IMG/VR virus record: IMGVR_UViG_3300007540_004416
Location: 1-23,390 of that record
Direction: 5' to 3' (one strand)
DNA from: a virus
Length of the DNA stretch: 23,390 nucleotides
Every line of letters starts with the position of its first letter. The stretch's first letter is position 1. The notes beneath the pieces were generated by a model. That model was not told the origin of the DNA. It made no database searches and was given only the letters and a program-made list of their open reading frames with translations. Both the position numbers and the translations under genes were made by a program. Positions 1 to 6,058 of the stretch are shown here, in pieces.

Positions 1-761
1 AAATCATACAAGCGCTTATAGATACACTCACTTATCTCTTCGTGAAAATGATTCTCTTTACGCATTGAAATAATATATTTAAGTAGTGACTCAGGAGTTA
101 CAGCCTTGTCACCTTTAATATGAATATACACATCGCCCCAGTCAGGCTGATTAGTAACTCGACAGTTAGAACGAAGTGAATAAGATCTCCAACGCTCATA
201 TCGACCTATAGAAGGTACAACATCTAATATATCTGCACTCTCGTTGTAGACATCGAAAGTCATATTTTCAATATCACAGTAATGCTCTAGTGATGTAAAG
301 TCACCTATGATAGGATTTACAGTATTGATATCACCCCATTTAATAAAGACTTCAACCTCACCGCCTATCACTTCTGTGAGATCTTTTTTAATCTGATTTT
401 CAACTAAGTATATTTCATCTGTATTTTCAATTAGACGCGCCATATTATAAGAGTTCAGATATAACTTGGCTGACTTACTCTCAACAATATTAGGAGTATT
501 ACTATCGTAGATATACTTTACCCATCCAGAGACCGGAAAACCGTTCTTAAGAAGAGTAGAGAACTCATATCCATTCCATGCATCAATACCTACGAAAGGT
601 AAATCACCCTCTACTATACCGTATCCAGTACGGTTAAGATGACGAGGTACACCAACAAGTAGACTCGCATCTACATCGTCTGGAGTTATATACGGTTTAA
701 CAACCGATCCATCACCAGCCTTACCTAAATGCTTACTAGCAATATCTTCAATTTCACTCAT
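1..761 (-). CDS. queF: NADPH-dependent 7-cyano-7-deazaguanine reductase QueF, long (bimodular) form, 3' end outside window
   Basis: QueF reduces the nitrile of preQ0 to the aminomethyl group of preQ1 with NADPH, in the cytoplasm. I translated the minus strand from ATG 761; 253 residues are visible before the window edge, against about 280 for the bimodular E. coli-type enzyme. The N-terminal module has ESKSAKLYLNSYN at 94-106 (E. coli type: ESKS-KLYLNS). The C-terminal module has SNCRVTNQPDWG at 198-209, giving the catalytic Cys200 and Asp207 with the family's 7-residue spacing, and FHEE at 239-242 with the His-Glu pair. Thus all residues needed for catalysis are present and only a short tail is missing. 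The start overlaps the end of the DUF3310 gene by 8 bp and has an AGAGG ribosome site. In this setting it should supply preQ1 for DNA modification rather than for tRNA queuosine, which is inference from the dpdA neighbour. Confidence 0.93.
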   Translation of the reverse strand, partial: MSEIEDIASKHLGKAGDGSVVKPYITPDDVDASLLVGVPRHLNRTGYGIVEGDLPFVGIDAWNGYEFSTLLKNGFPVSGWVKYIYDSNTPNIVESKSAKLYLNSYNMARLIENTDEIYLVENQIKKDLTEVIGGEVEVFIKWGDINTVNPIIGDFTSLEHYCDIENMTFDVYNESADILDVVPSIGRYERWRSYSLRSNCRVTNQPDWGDVYIHIKGDKAVTPESLLKYIISMRKENHFHEEISECIYKRLYD

Positions 762-1023
762 TTATAATACCTCTATCACGTTCTAATTTTTCAATCGCAA
801 AGTCTAAGAATTGCCTTGACTTATAAAGTTCAAACAGTATATCATCTTTCCTACCAAGGCGCCATAGATATTTAATACACTGATACCGATTATAGTCCGT
901 AAATGGATCATTCTGATGCTCATCACAAAGCTGCTCAATAGCTTGTATGCATTCGATAGCGCCATCTTTCTGACTATAATGATCAGGTCTAGCTTCGCCT
1001 GTCTCTTCAACTTCACTTATCAC
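754..1023 (-). CDS. DUF3310-family small protein
   Basis: An 89-residue protein starting with GTG at 1023, whose first bases overlap the stop of the upstream formyltransferase gene (GTGA), with a GAGG ribosome site just before. It carries the hallmarks of the DUF3310 family: DHY near residue 14, a GAIECIQAIE segment, and a central CIKYLWRLGRKDD motif followed by a predicted amphipathic helix with Phe-Leu. From family knowledge, this domain is scattered through phages and occurs in the T7 gp1.7 nucleotide kinase, but the isolated domain has no established activity. Translational coupling to both neighbours places it inside the 7-deazaguanine operon, so a role in nucleotide metabolism is possible; nothing in the sequence proves one. 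Confidence 0.8.
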   Translation of the reverse strand: MISEVEETGEARPDHYSQKDGAIECIQAIEQLCDEHQNDPFTDYNRYQCIKYLWRLGRKDDILFELYKSRQFLDFAIEKLERDRGIINE

Positions 1024-1523
1024 AATTTACCTCGTAAAAATTCACACCAGAGATCAATAGAAATATCTCTTAAATTATTAATTAAACTTTGCTCAGTCTC
1101 ATTAGTATTAATCGAATACTCAGCTGACGATACTATCTCACCACTATCTACTTCTGAAGTAACTTGATGTATAACAACTCCAGTCGAAGGTAGTTTAAGC
1201 TCTAAAGCTTTTGCTTGAGGATGTATACCTTTCAATTCTGGATACTTAACAATATCACCAGGATGAACGTTATACATATTATTGCTTATACCGCTTTCAG
1301 GTATAAGTCTGAGATAACCATGCAGTGTAACAAGAGTATTTTTTGGAAGTATAGAGAGAGCTTTCACTACATCCACGTGACTCATTAGACTGGTATCATC
1401 GCTAATATCAGAGTGCCAATCAACGCGCTCTTTATCGCAATAAACTACATCAGGCTTTCTACCAAGCTTACTGCATATAGCAGCTAACTCATTGCCGCTA
1501 TTAGAGAATAATGCAACCCACAT
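1020..1523 (-). CDS. dpdN: Formyltransferase-fold protein, probable preQ1-DNA formyltransferase (DpdN-like)
   Basis: A 167-residue protein related to the N-terminal formyltransferase domain of PurN and Fmt, which transfer a formyl group from 10-formyltetrahydrofolate. The catalytic Asn-x-His-Pro-Gly motif is at 85-89 (NVHPG), preceded by GYLRLIP at 69-75 as in PurN, and the catalytic Asp is in SEVDSGEIV (Asp126). So the Asn/His/Asp triad is intact, but the protein is shorter than PurN (about 210 aa), mainly in the N-terminal glycinamide ribonucleotide-binding part. It starts inside the dpdA stop (TAATG). No purine genes are nearby. Published work on phage 7-deazaguanines proposed a formyltransferase, DpdN, making 7-(formylamino)methyl-7-deazaguanine; the position between dpdA and queF fits that role. 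The family membership is well supported; the substrate is inferred. A sugar or amino-sugar formyltransferase is the main alternative. Confidence 0.75.
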   Translation of the reverse strand: MWVALFSNSGNELAAICSKLGRKPDVVYCDKERVDWHSDISDDTSLMSHVDVVKALSILPKNTLVTLHGYLRLIPESGISNNMYNVHPGDIVKYPELKGIHPQAKALELKLPSTGVVIHQVTSEVDSGEIVSSAEYSINTNETEQSLINNLRDISIDLWCEFLRGKL

Positions 1524-2323
1524 TATCTTACACTCACATTATACTTGAACATCTCTATATTATATAATATATCATCGATATTATCAACGTTATCGTCAAG
1601 TAATTTAAATAGCTTGGTAGACTCTTTATCTTGTAAGCCGTAAATATCGTACTCAGGCTGTCTTTGATATCTAATACCCTTAATACCATGTACGACGGGA
1701 TTGGAAGTATCAATAGTGTCAATCCAGTCCCAGAACTTATATCTTGCAAACTCTTGCGGGAGTCCAGCACCGAGTAGATGATGAGGCTTATCAGTATTAA
1801 TTTCACCATTAGCAAGCATAATACCCAATAGGTATTGCCGTCCACGCATCCATGAATGATACTTGGTCTTCTCATTAGGAAATGTTTTTTCGTAGTGGCT
1901 GTAGTCAAAAGATATAGCGATAATATCGGCATGCTCGTCCATATAACGATAGCATTCTACTATTTCGTCATAGTTCTTACCTTGCACTACGCCTATCTTT
2001 TTACCTGGTAGGTGACTATAGTCTTTGATCCACGCATCAAAGTTTTCTATAGTCTTGTTCTTATCTTCTAGAGCATCTGGTACAATATAAGCTGCTGGGC
2101 GTAGAAGATCTACATACCCAGCAAACTTATGCATGTTAAACGCAACACCGAGCTCAAAGATACTATTATCAAGAATAACATACCTATCGTCTGCTACCGC
2201 ATCTTTAAAGAACTTAAAGTACTCCTCACTCTCATCAAACAGATGTACAAGAGCGTAGTCGTAATCGGTAACTTGTTGAATAGATTTAATAATACAGAGT
2301 GGAGCTTCATGGGCTATTCTCAT
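1523..2323 (-). CDS. dpdA: DpdA-type DNA guanine transglycosylase (TGT-like)
   Basis: A 266-residue protein of the phage DpdA type, a relative of tRNA-guanine transglycosylase that swaps guanine for a 7-deazaguanine in DNA. LDNSIFELG at 51-59 matches the DSGGFQ region of TGT, with Asp52 as the likely general acid/base; VVQG at 112-115 and HLLGAGLPQEF at 182-192 match the TGT substrate-binding loops; and IDTSNPVVHG at 204-213 gives Asp205 as candidate nucleophile. The TGT zinc site (three Cys and one His) is absent: the only cysteines are at 10 and 124. It is also shorter than bacterial TGT (about 375 aa). It overlaps folE upstream (ATGA) and the formyltransferase downstream (TAATG). I do not assign a DpdA subfamily. 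Which base it inserts is inferred from the neighbouring synthesis genes. Confidence 0.82.
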   Translation of the reverse strand: MRIAHEAPLCIIKSIQQVTDYDYALVHLFDESEEYFKFFKDAVADDRYVILDNSIFELGVAFNMHKFAGYVDLLRPAAYIVPDALEDKNKTIENFDAWIKDYSHLPGKKIGVVQGKNYDEIVECYRYMDEHADIIAISFDYSHYEKTFPNEKTKYHSWMRGRQYLLGIMLANGEINTDKPHHLLGAGLPQEFARYKFWDWIDTIDTSNPVVHGIKGIRYQRQPEYDIYGLQDKESTKLFKLLDDNVDNIDDILYNIEMFKYNVSVR

Positions 2324-3003
2324 CGAGGCGCGAACTCCTGCTGTAGTTTAACATTATCAAAGAATTCAGTCTTCACATCAGCGTTATGAAACTCGCCATT
2401 AAGTACAGTAGTCTGAGTTAATGAGCTATGCGCACTTATACCTCTATTTTCACAGCAACCATGAGTAGCCTGAATATAGACAGCAACGTCTGCAGTACCA
2501 GTTGCGGCTTTAATCTCACGAGCTATATCGTTGCAGAGTTCTTCTTGAAGAGTACCGCGACGGGCACACCATTGCGCAATACGAGTATACTTTGAAAGGC
2601 CAATAACTTTATTGCCTGGTATAATACCAATATAGGCAATACCAGTTACAGGCTGGTGATGATGAGAGCACATAGATTTGAGCTCTGAACGTACAACTAA
2701 CATTCCGCTATATCGCTCTTCACTATCATTAGGGAACGCGGTAGCAACAGGTCTTGCACTGTATCGACCTGACATTATCTCATTGATATACATCTTAGCT
2801 AGACGATGACCTGTACCTCTTGAGTTAGGATCTTCCTGTCTATCTATAAGTAACGAGTCTAGTACATCCTCAAACTTCTCTGTTACCTCATCAATAAGAT
2901 CTTGCTTCTCGTCTTCATCATATATAAATTGCGATATATTATCACCAGCCCAGTAACGAGCATTAGCGTCTTTAAGACGCTTCTTAATCACTTCCGATAT
3001 CAT
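2320..3003 (-). CDS. folE: GTP cyclohydrolase I (FolE)
   Basis: Converts GTP to dihydroneopterin triphosphate, the first step of both folate and 7-deazaguanine synthesis. The 227-residue length suits the family (about 220). Zinc ligands are visible: Cys112 with His114/His115 in MCSHHHQPVTG, and Cys183/Cys184 in ATHGCCENRGI; the strand GIIPGNKVIGLSKYTRI and the segment RRGTLQEELCNDI are typical of type IA enzymes. An N-terminal helical region of about 60 residues precedes the catalytic domain, as usual. The ATG at 3003 has an AAGG ribosome site, and the gene ends overlapping dpdA. Because QueD and QueE are in the same operon, the product is most likely channelled to 7-deazaguanine. Confidence 0.95.
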   Translation of the reverse strand: MISEVIKKRLKDANARYWAGDNISQFIYDEDEKQDLIDEVTEKFEDVLDSLLIDRQEDPNSRGTGHRLAKMYINEIMSGRYSARPVATAFPNDSEERYSGMLVVRSELKSMCSHHHQPVTGIAYIGIIPGNKVIGLSKYTRIAQWCARRGTLQEELCNDIAREIKAATGTADVAVYIQATHGCCENRGISAHSSLTQTTVLNGEFHNADVKTEFFDNVKLQQEFAPR

Positions 3004-3022
3004 AATAAACCTTCACTTTTTC

Positions 3023-3130
3023 TTACATTGTTGACATAGTATATACTATAAACAGCGGTATGGCAACTCCAAACATGCCAGTAGCTACAGCTTCAAACCA
3101 TGCGGTTTTACTGTTCTTCATAGGGAACAT
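3023..3130 (-). CDS. Small single-span membrane protein, 35 aa
   Basis: A 35-codon gene read directly from the sequence: ATG at 3130, TAA at 3023-3025. The ribosome site AAGGAG followed by six A before the ATG is the best in this part of the window, which is the main reason to accept such a short gene. The product has a short N-terminal head (MFPMKNSKTAWFEA) and then one hydrophobic segment of about 20 residues (ATGMFGVAIPLFIVYT), so it should insert in the inner membrane with a positively charged start. It lies between queD and folE and was probably co-transcribed with them. I do not recognise a family and give no function. Confidence 0.6.
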   Translation of the reverse strand: MFPMKNSKTAWFEAVATGMFGVAIPLFIVYTMSTM

Positions 3131-3215
3131 TTTTTTCTCCTTGTGGGAAAGTTACGGAAAATCGACAGATGGTAACCATCGACACCGGTATATATAAGAA
3201 CTAAAAATTCGAGAC
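3131..3215 (-). other. Intergenic gap between queD and the 35-aa gene
   Basis: This 85-bp gap is the largest inside the 7-deazaguanine operon. On the minus strand it contains a small hairpin, GATGG-TTA-CCATC, and an AT-rich TTATATATA stretch, then the ribosome site of the 35-aa gene. Neither a convincing sigma70 promoter pair nor a T4-type late promoter is present, and the hairpin lacks an adjoining T tract, so I call neither a promoter nor a terminator. Confidence 0.4.
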
Positions 3216-3785
3216 TCATTTCATATACTTTTTGAGTATGTCGCGAGGAGTTACGAATTTGTTCCAGTTAGCAAATTTTACTAGCTTCTTCTCAGCCATC
3301 TTAGCCTGCATACGAGCTATAGATTCATCTATTTCGATATATGCTGAGTTCTTTTCATGCTCTCGACACTCTACTCTTGACACGTAAGAGCGTCCATCTG
3401 TGATATCGTATATCCATGGATTAACTTGCTCCCATATAAACACTGAGCTCATCTCCATAGATACACCGTATGGTAACACTCTAAGATCTACAAGACCTTC
3501 TGCATGGGCATGATAAATCTTATCTAGTCTAGGATCATCAGCTGAAGCCAGCGCTGTATGATCAAAGTAATACTCCAGAAAGTCTTTAAGAGGTTTTAAG
3601 TCACCAAAGCCTACGATCCATCCATGCTCATCTACCTCACCGGCAAACTCGAAGTGAATAGAGCGATCATAACCGTGCCACTTAGCACATGGACCAGAAT
3701 AGTCATACCCAGACTCATCTTTATCGAACCATTGCATATGCGCAACAGGTAGATTGTAATAGGACTTAGTACTTGTTAGTTTCAT
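3216..3785 (-). CDS. queD: 6-carboxy-5,6,7,8-tetrahydropterin synthase (QueD), phage form
   Basis: QueD turns dihydroneopterin triphosphate into 6-carboxytetrahydropterin. The 189-residue protein has AH at 15-16 (first zinc His), GPCAKWHGYDR at 31-41 (catalytic Cys33, zinc His37), the strand FEFAGEVDEHGWIVGFGDLK, FDHT at 74-77 (Asp-His of the proton relay) and VFIWEQVNP, in the family's order. The usual third zinc ligand (HGH) is replaced here by Tyr39; His44 is a possible substitute. At 189 residues it is longer than E. coli QueD (about 120), with an insertion at about 80-110 and a C-terminal extension of about 40 residues. It starts 2 bp after the queE stop with a GGAG site, so the two genes are one unit. 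Confidence 0.9.
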   Translation of the reverse strand: MKLTSTKSYYNLPVAHMQWFDKDESGYDYSGPCAKWHGYDRSIHFEFAGEVDEHGWIVGFGDLKPLKDFLEYYFDHTALASADDPRLDKIYHAHAEGLVDLRVLPYGVSMEMSSVFIWEQVNPWIYDITDGRSYVSRVECREHEKNSAYIEIDESIARMQAKMAEKKLVKFANWNKFVTPRDILKKYMK

Positions 3786-3787
3786 AA

Positions 3788-4672
3788 TTATACTCCAACC
3801 GTGTTACCCCAGAGATACGTATGCACTCTGGCTGATACATTATAACCTCTTTGATAAGCCATTCTCGCTACATCACCATCTACAAGCTTCTGACCTTCTA
3901 CAGTGGCACCTACAGGCATAATCCATACAGGCCAGTCTACTTGATGTATTCTGAGGCTATCTATTACATTATGCATCTCTTCCCATTGCTCATCCTTCGG
4001 TCCTACGACAAACTTAAGTTGTCCGCAAGATGATAAACGACTATACTGTGCAATAACTTCAGGCTTAATAGCTCGCTTCGATTGCTCTCCAGCAACAGTC
4101 CATAGTTTTGGACTTACAGAGAAAAACAATTCACCATCGTACGCATTAAAGAATTCGATGAACTCATCTGTAAGTGGTTGAGTACCGTTAGTCTCAAATG
4201 TTATAAACTTAGGATAATCTCCTTCCTGTATCCAATGCTTCATGAGCGCTACAACACATTTCTGCGCATGCTTCATCAGCGGCTCACCACCAGTAAAGCA
4301 CATATGACGATTTAACCATTTACCGTTATTATATTCGTTAGTAAACTCGTCTCGAATTCGTTGCGCCATAACTTCTGGTGTTGCTTTATTTTGTAGATGC
4401 TTATACTTCTTGGACCAGGAATATGAGGAATCACATCCTTGCTCCCATACCGGTAACTCTTCTACTGTCTTGATACGGGTAGCATCAAACTCTTCATAGG
4501 GTAATACATAGGTACTAGGATCGGTAGGATCTTTTTGACCGAAGCCATCACACTGTAAGTTACATAAGAAGAATCTTAACCATGCTGTAGGTACACCTGT
4601 ATAATGGCCTTCGCCTTGTATAGAGTCAAAGATTTCGGAATAATGGTATTCCTTAGAGGGGGTATTAGACAT
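3788..4672 (-). CDS. queE: 7-carboxy-7-deazaguanine synthase (QueE), radical SAM, with insertion in the cluster motif
   Basis: QueE is a radical S-adenosylmethionine enzyme that contracts 6-carboxytetrahydropterin to 7-carboxy-7-deazaguanine. The N terminus reads YSEIFDSIQGEGHYTGVPTA, the QueE signature, followed by FFLCNLQC (Cys37, Cys41). The third cluster Cys is not 2 residues on but at Cys80 in EQGCDSSYSWS, which matches the CDT-Y-W end of the normal motif, so about 36 residues are inserted between the second and third ligands. FTGGEPLM near 125 is the SAM-binding GGEP motif. At 294 residues it is longer than the usual 210-240. The ATG 4672 has an AGGAG site 49 bp after the deformylase-side gap. 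It is probably co-transcribed with queD. Confidence 0.9.
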   Translation of the reverse strand: MSNTPSKEYHYSEIFDSIQGEGHYTGVPTAWLRFFLCNLQCDGFGQKDPTDPSTYVLPYEEFDATRIKTVEELPVWEQGCDSSYSWSKKYKHLQNKATPEVMAQRIRDEFTNEYNNGKWLNRHMCFTGGEPLMKHAQKCVVALMKHWIQEGDYPKFITFETNGTQPLTDEFIEFFNAYDGELFFSVSPKLWTVAGEQSKRAIKPEVIAQYSRLSSCGQLKFVVGPKDEQWEEMHNVIDSLRIHQVDWPVWIMPVGATVEGQKLVDGDVARMAYQRGYNVSARVHTYLWGNTVGV

Positions 4673-4721
4673 ATTAGTCTCCTAGTTTTGATTGAAGCAG
4701 TGGAAGGGCACTACTATTACC

Positions 4722-5279
4722 TTACTTAGCTTTAGCCTTATTATAGTTACTCTTGCGCTTTTTATCAAGCTTTATTTTCTGCCGCTTGGCTTGACTTAAA
4801 TGAGTTGTTGTAGCTCGCTTCTGAAAAGTAACACCTTTGCTATGATCGTACTCATGCAAAATGACGCGAGCTGGTACACCATTGTATACTTCTGTCATTG
4901 TGTCACCGGCAGCATCTATATATCTTATTCTTATTGTGGATGGTCTTTTAACCTTTATAAAAAGACCCGGGTAAGAAAGGCACCCCTCCTCCATAAGAAC
5001 CTCGTCCGGAGATGTGTCGACGATTCGCGGATTAAACATAATCACTATATTATCTGGATCGTTAGGATCTCCTACAGCAAAAACGTTCCAAGGAAATCCA
5101 ATCTGACACGCTGAGATTCCGATACCTTTATGATATATTAAGGATTCCTTTAAGCTTTCAGCCAGTGCACCGGGCATGAATGGTCGATTCCTCTCATCCA
5201 GAGGAGGAGATTGAAAATCATAGTCTTCTGTACCTTGACTGAGAAGAGGGTCACTGCCTTTTAACAGTTCGTATATCAC
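4722..5279 (-). CDS. def: Peptide deformylase
   Basis: A metalloenzyme that removes the formyl group from the N-terminal methionine of new proteins. All three family motifs are present: GIGISACQ at 52-59, EEGCLSYPG at 97-105 with metal ligand Cys100, and HEYDH at 142-146 with two His ligands and the catalytic Glu. Length 185 fits. The last 25 residues are very basic (KRQKIKLDKKRKSNYNKAK), beyond the usual end. The start is GTG at 5279, overlapping the stop of the gp46 C-terminal ORF by GTGA, so it belongs to that transcript. Deformylases occur in several marine phages, where they are thought to speed maturation of phage or host proteins. It also neighbours the formyltransferase operon; any link is speculative. 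Confidence 0.95.
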   Translation of the reverse strand: MIYELLKGSDPLLSQGTEDYDFQSPPLDERNRPFMPGALAESLKESLIYHKGIGISACQIGFPWNVFAVGDPNDPDNIVIMFNPRIVDTSPDEVLMEEGCLSYPGLFIKVKRPSTIRIRYIDAAGDTMTEVYNGVPARVILHEYDHSKGVTFQKRATTTHLSQAKRQKIKLDKKRKSNYNKAKAK

Positions 5280-6052
5280 GCTGCTATCCTACTAAAGTTA
5301 TTTACCTTTTCAAATCGAACAGTATTTTGGAACTTGTCCATTAACTGATCACCTTTATGCGATATTATAAACACATTAGCGTCAGAAGTCAACTCATTCA
5401 ATATCTTCATAAACTCATCAGTACCAGTACTATCGAGAGAAGAGTCAAATACCTCATCCATAATAAGTAAATTTGTACTAACACTGTTCCTTAACTTAGC
5501 AATAGTACGCCAGGTAAATAGCAACGCAAGGTCAATTCGCATCTTCTCACCTTCGGAGAATGAGTCATAACTGAACTCGTCTCTAAATCTTGACTTGATA
5601 GTCTCGTTAAAGTTTTCATCAAGTTCGAATTGTACGAAGAAGTCCATCGATGCAAGATACTTACTGATAAGCTTATTCATTACAGGAACATACTGCTTTA
5701 TAATTCGAGTCTTTATTCCTGTGTCTTTAAGTATTAAGGAAGCAATATCAAGTATACTTTTTTCTTCTGTAAGTGATTCTTTATCGCTATGTGTGCCTTT
5801 TAGACCTGCTGTAAGCTCTTGTAGTATCTCTGCGCTGTTATTATTCGTATCATGTTCAACAGACATACTTTCTATGTCTTCATTAATAGAGTTAATAAGT
5901 GTATTAAGCGCATTTATCTGTGAGTTACTATTAGATATTTCAGCTTGAATACCGGAGACTTTTTCTTGTGTATTCTGTATCTCTTCTATCTGAGCGTTTA
6001 TCTTGCTATACTCTTCTTTAAGCTTTGTAAAGCCGTCATTAGTATCTGTCAA
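5276..6052 (-). CDS. 46: gp46 recombination nuclease subunit, C-terminal half (Rad50/SbcC-like ATPase lobe)
   Basis: A 258-residue ORF holding the C-terminal part of T4 gp46, the ATPase of the gp46/gp47 complex that resects DNA ends. It starts with a coiled-coil arm (about 8-105), then the ABC signature SFSEGEK at 164-170, Walker B NLLIMDE at 194-200 followed by VFDSSLD (D-loop), and the H-loop SHK at 231-233. It lacks Walker A, which lies in the preceding ORF. It is in the same frame as that ORF and separated from it by one TAA and two further codons. The only start available is a TTG at 6052 without a good ribosome site. So this is either a split gene translated by coupling, a readthrough product, or one gene with a nonsense mutation or sequence error. 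Confidence 0.85.
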   Translation of the reverse strand: MTDTNDGFTKLKEEYSKINAQIEEIQNTQEKVSGIQAEISNSNSQINALNTLINSINEDIESMSVEHDTNNNSAEILQELTAGLKGTHSDKESLTEEKSILDIASLILKDTGIKTRIIKQYVPVMNKLISKYLASMDFFVQFELDENFNETIKSRFRDEFSYDSFSEGEKMRIDLALLFTWRTIAKLRNSVSTNLLIMDEVFDSSLDSTGTDEFMKILNELTSDANVFIISHKGDQLMDKFQNTVRFEKVNNFSRIAA

Positions 6053-6058
6053 ACATTC

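Noticed and set aside
754-790. TATTAT/TATAAATG before queF as a promoter
   Set aside because: It overlaps the end of the DUF3310 coding region and the queF start itself; spacing to a possible -35 is 19 bp, and the gene is translationally coupled.
1523-2323. A host-like tRNA-guanine transglycosylase for queuosine
   Set aside because: The protein lacks the TGT zinc site and about 100 residues, and matches phage DpdA in motif pattern, so a DNA role is preferred.
3030-3056. TTGACA ... TATAAA on the plus strand
   Set aside because: Spacer is only 10 bp, it lies inside the 35-aa gene, and no plus-strand gene follows.
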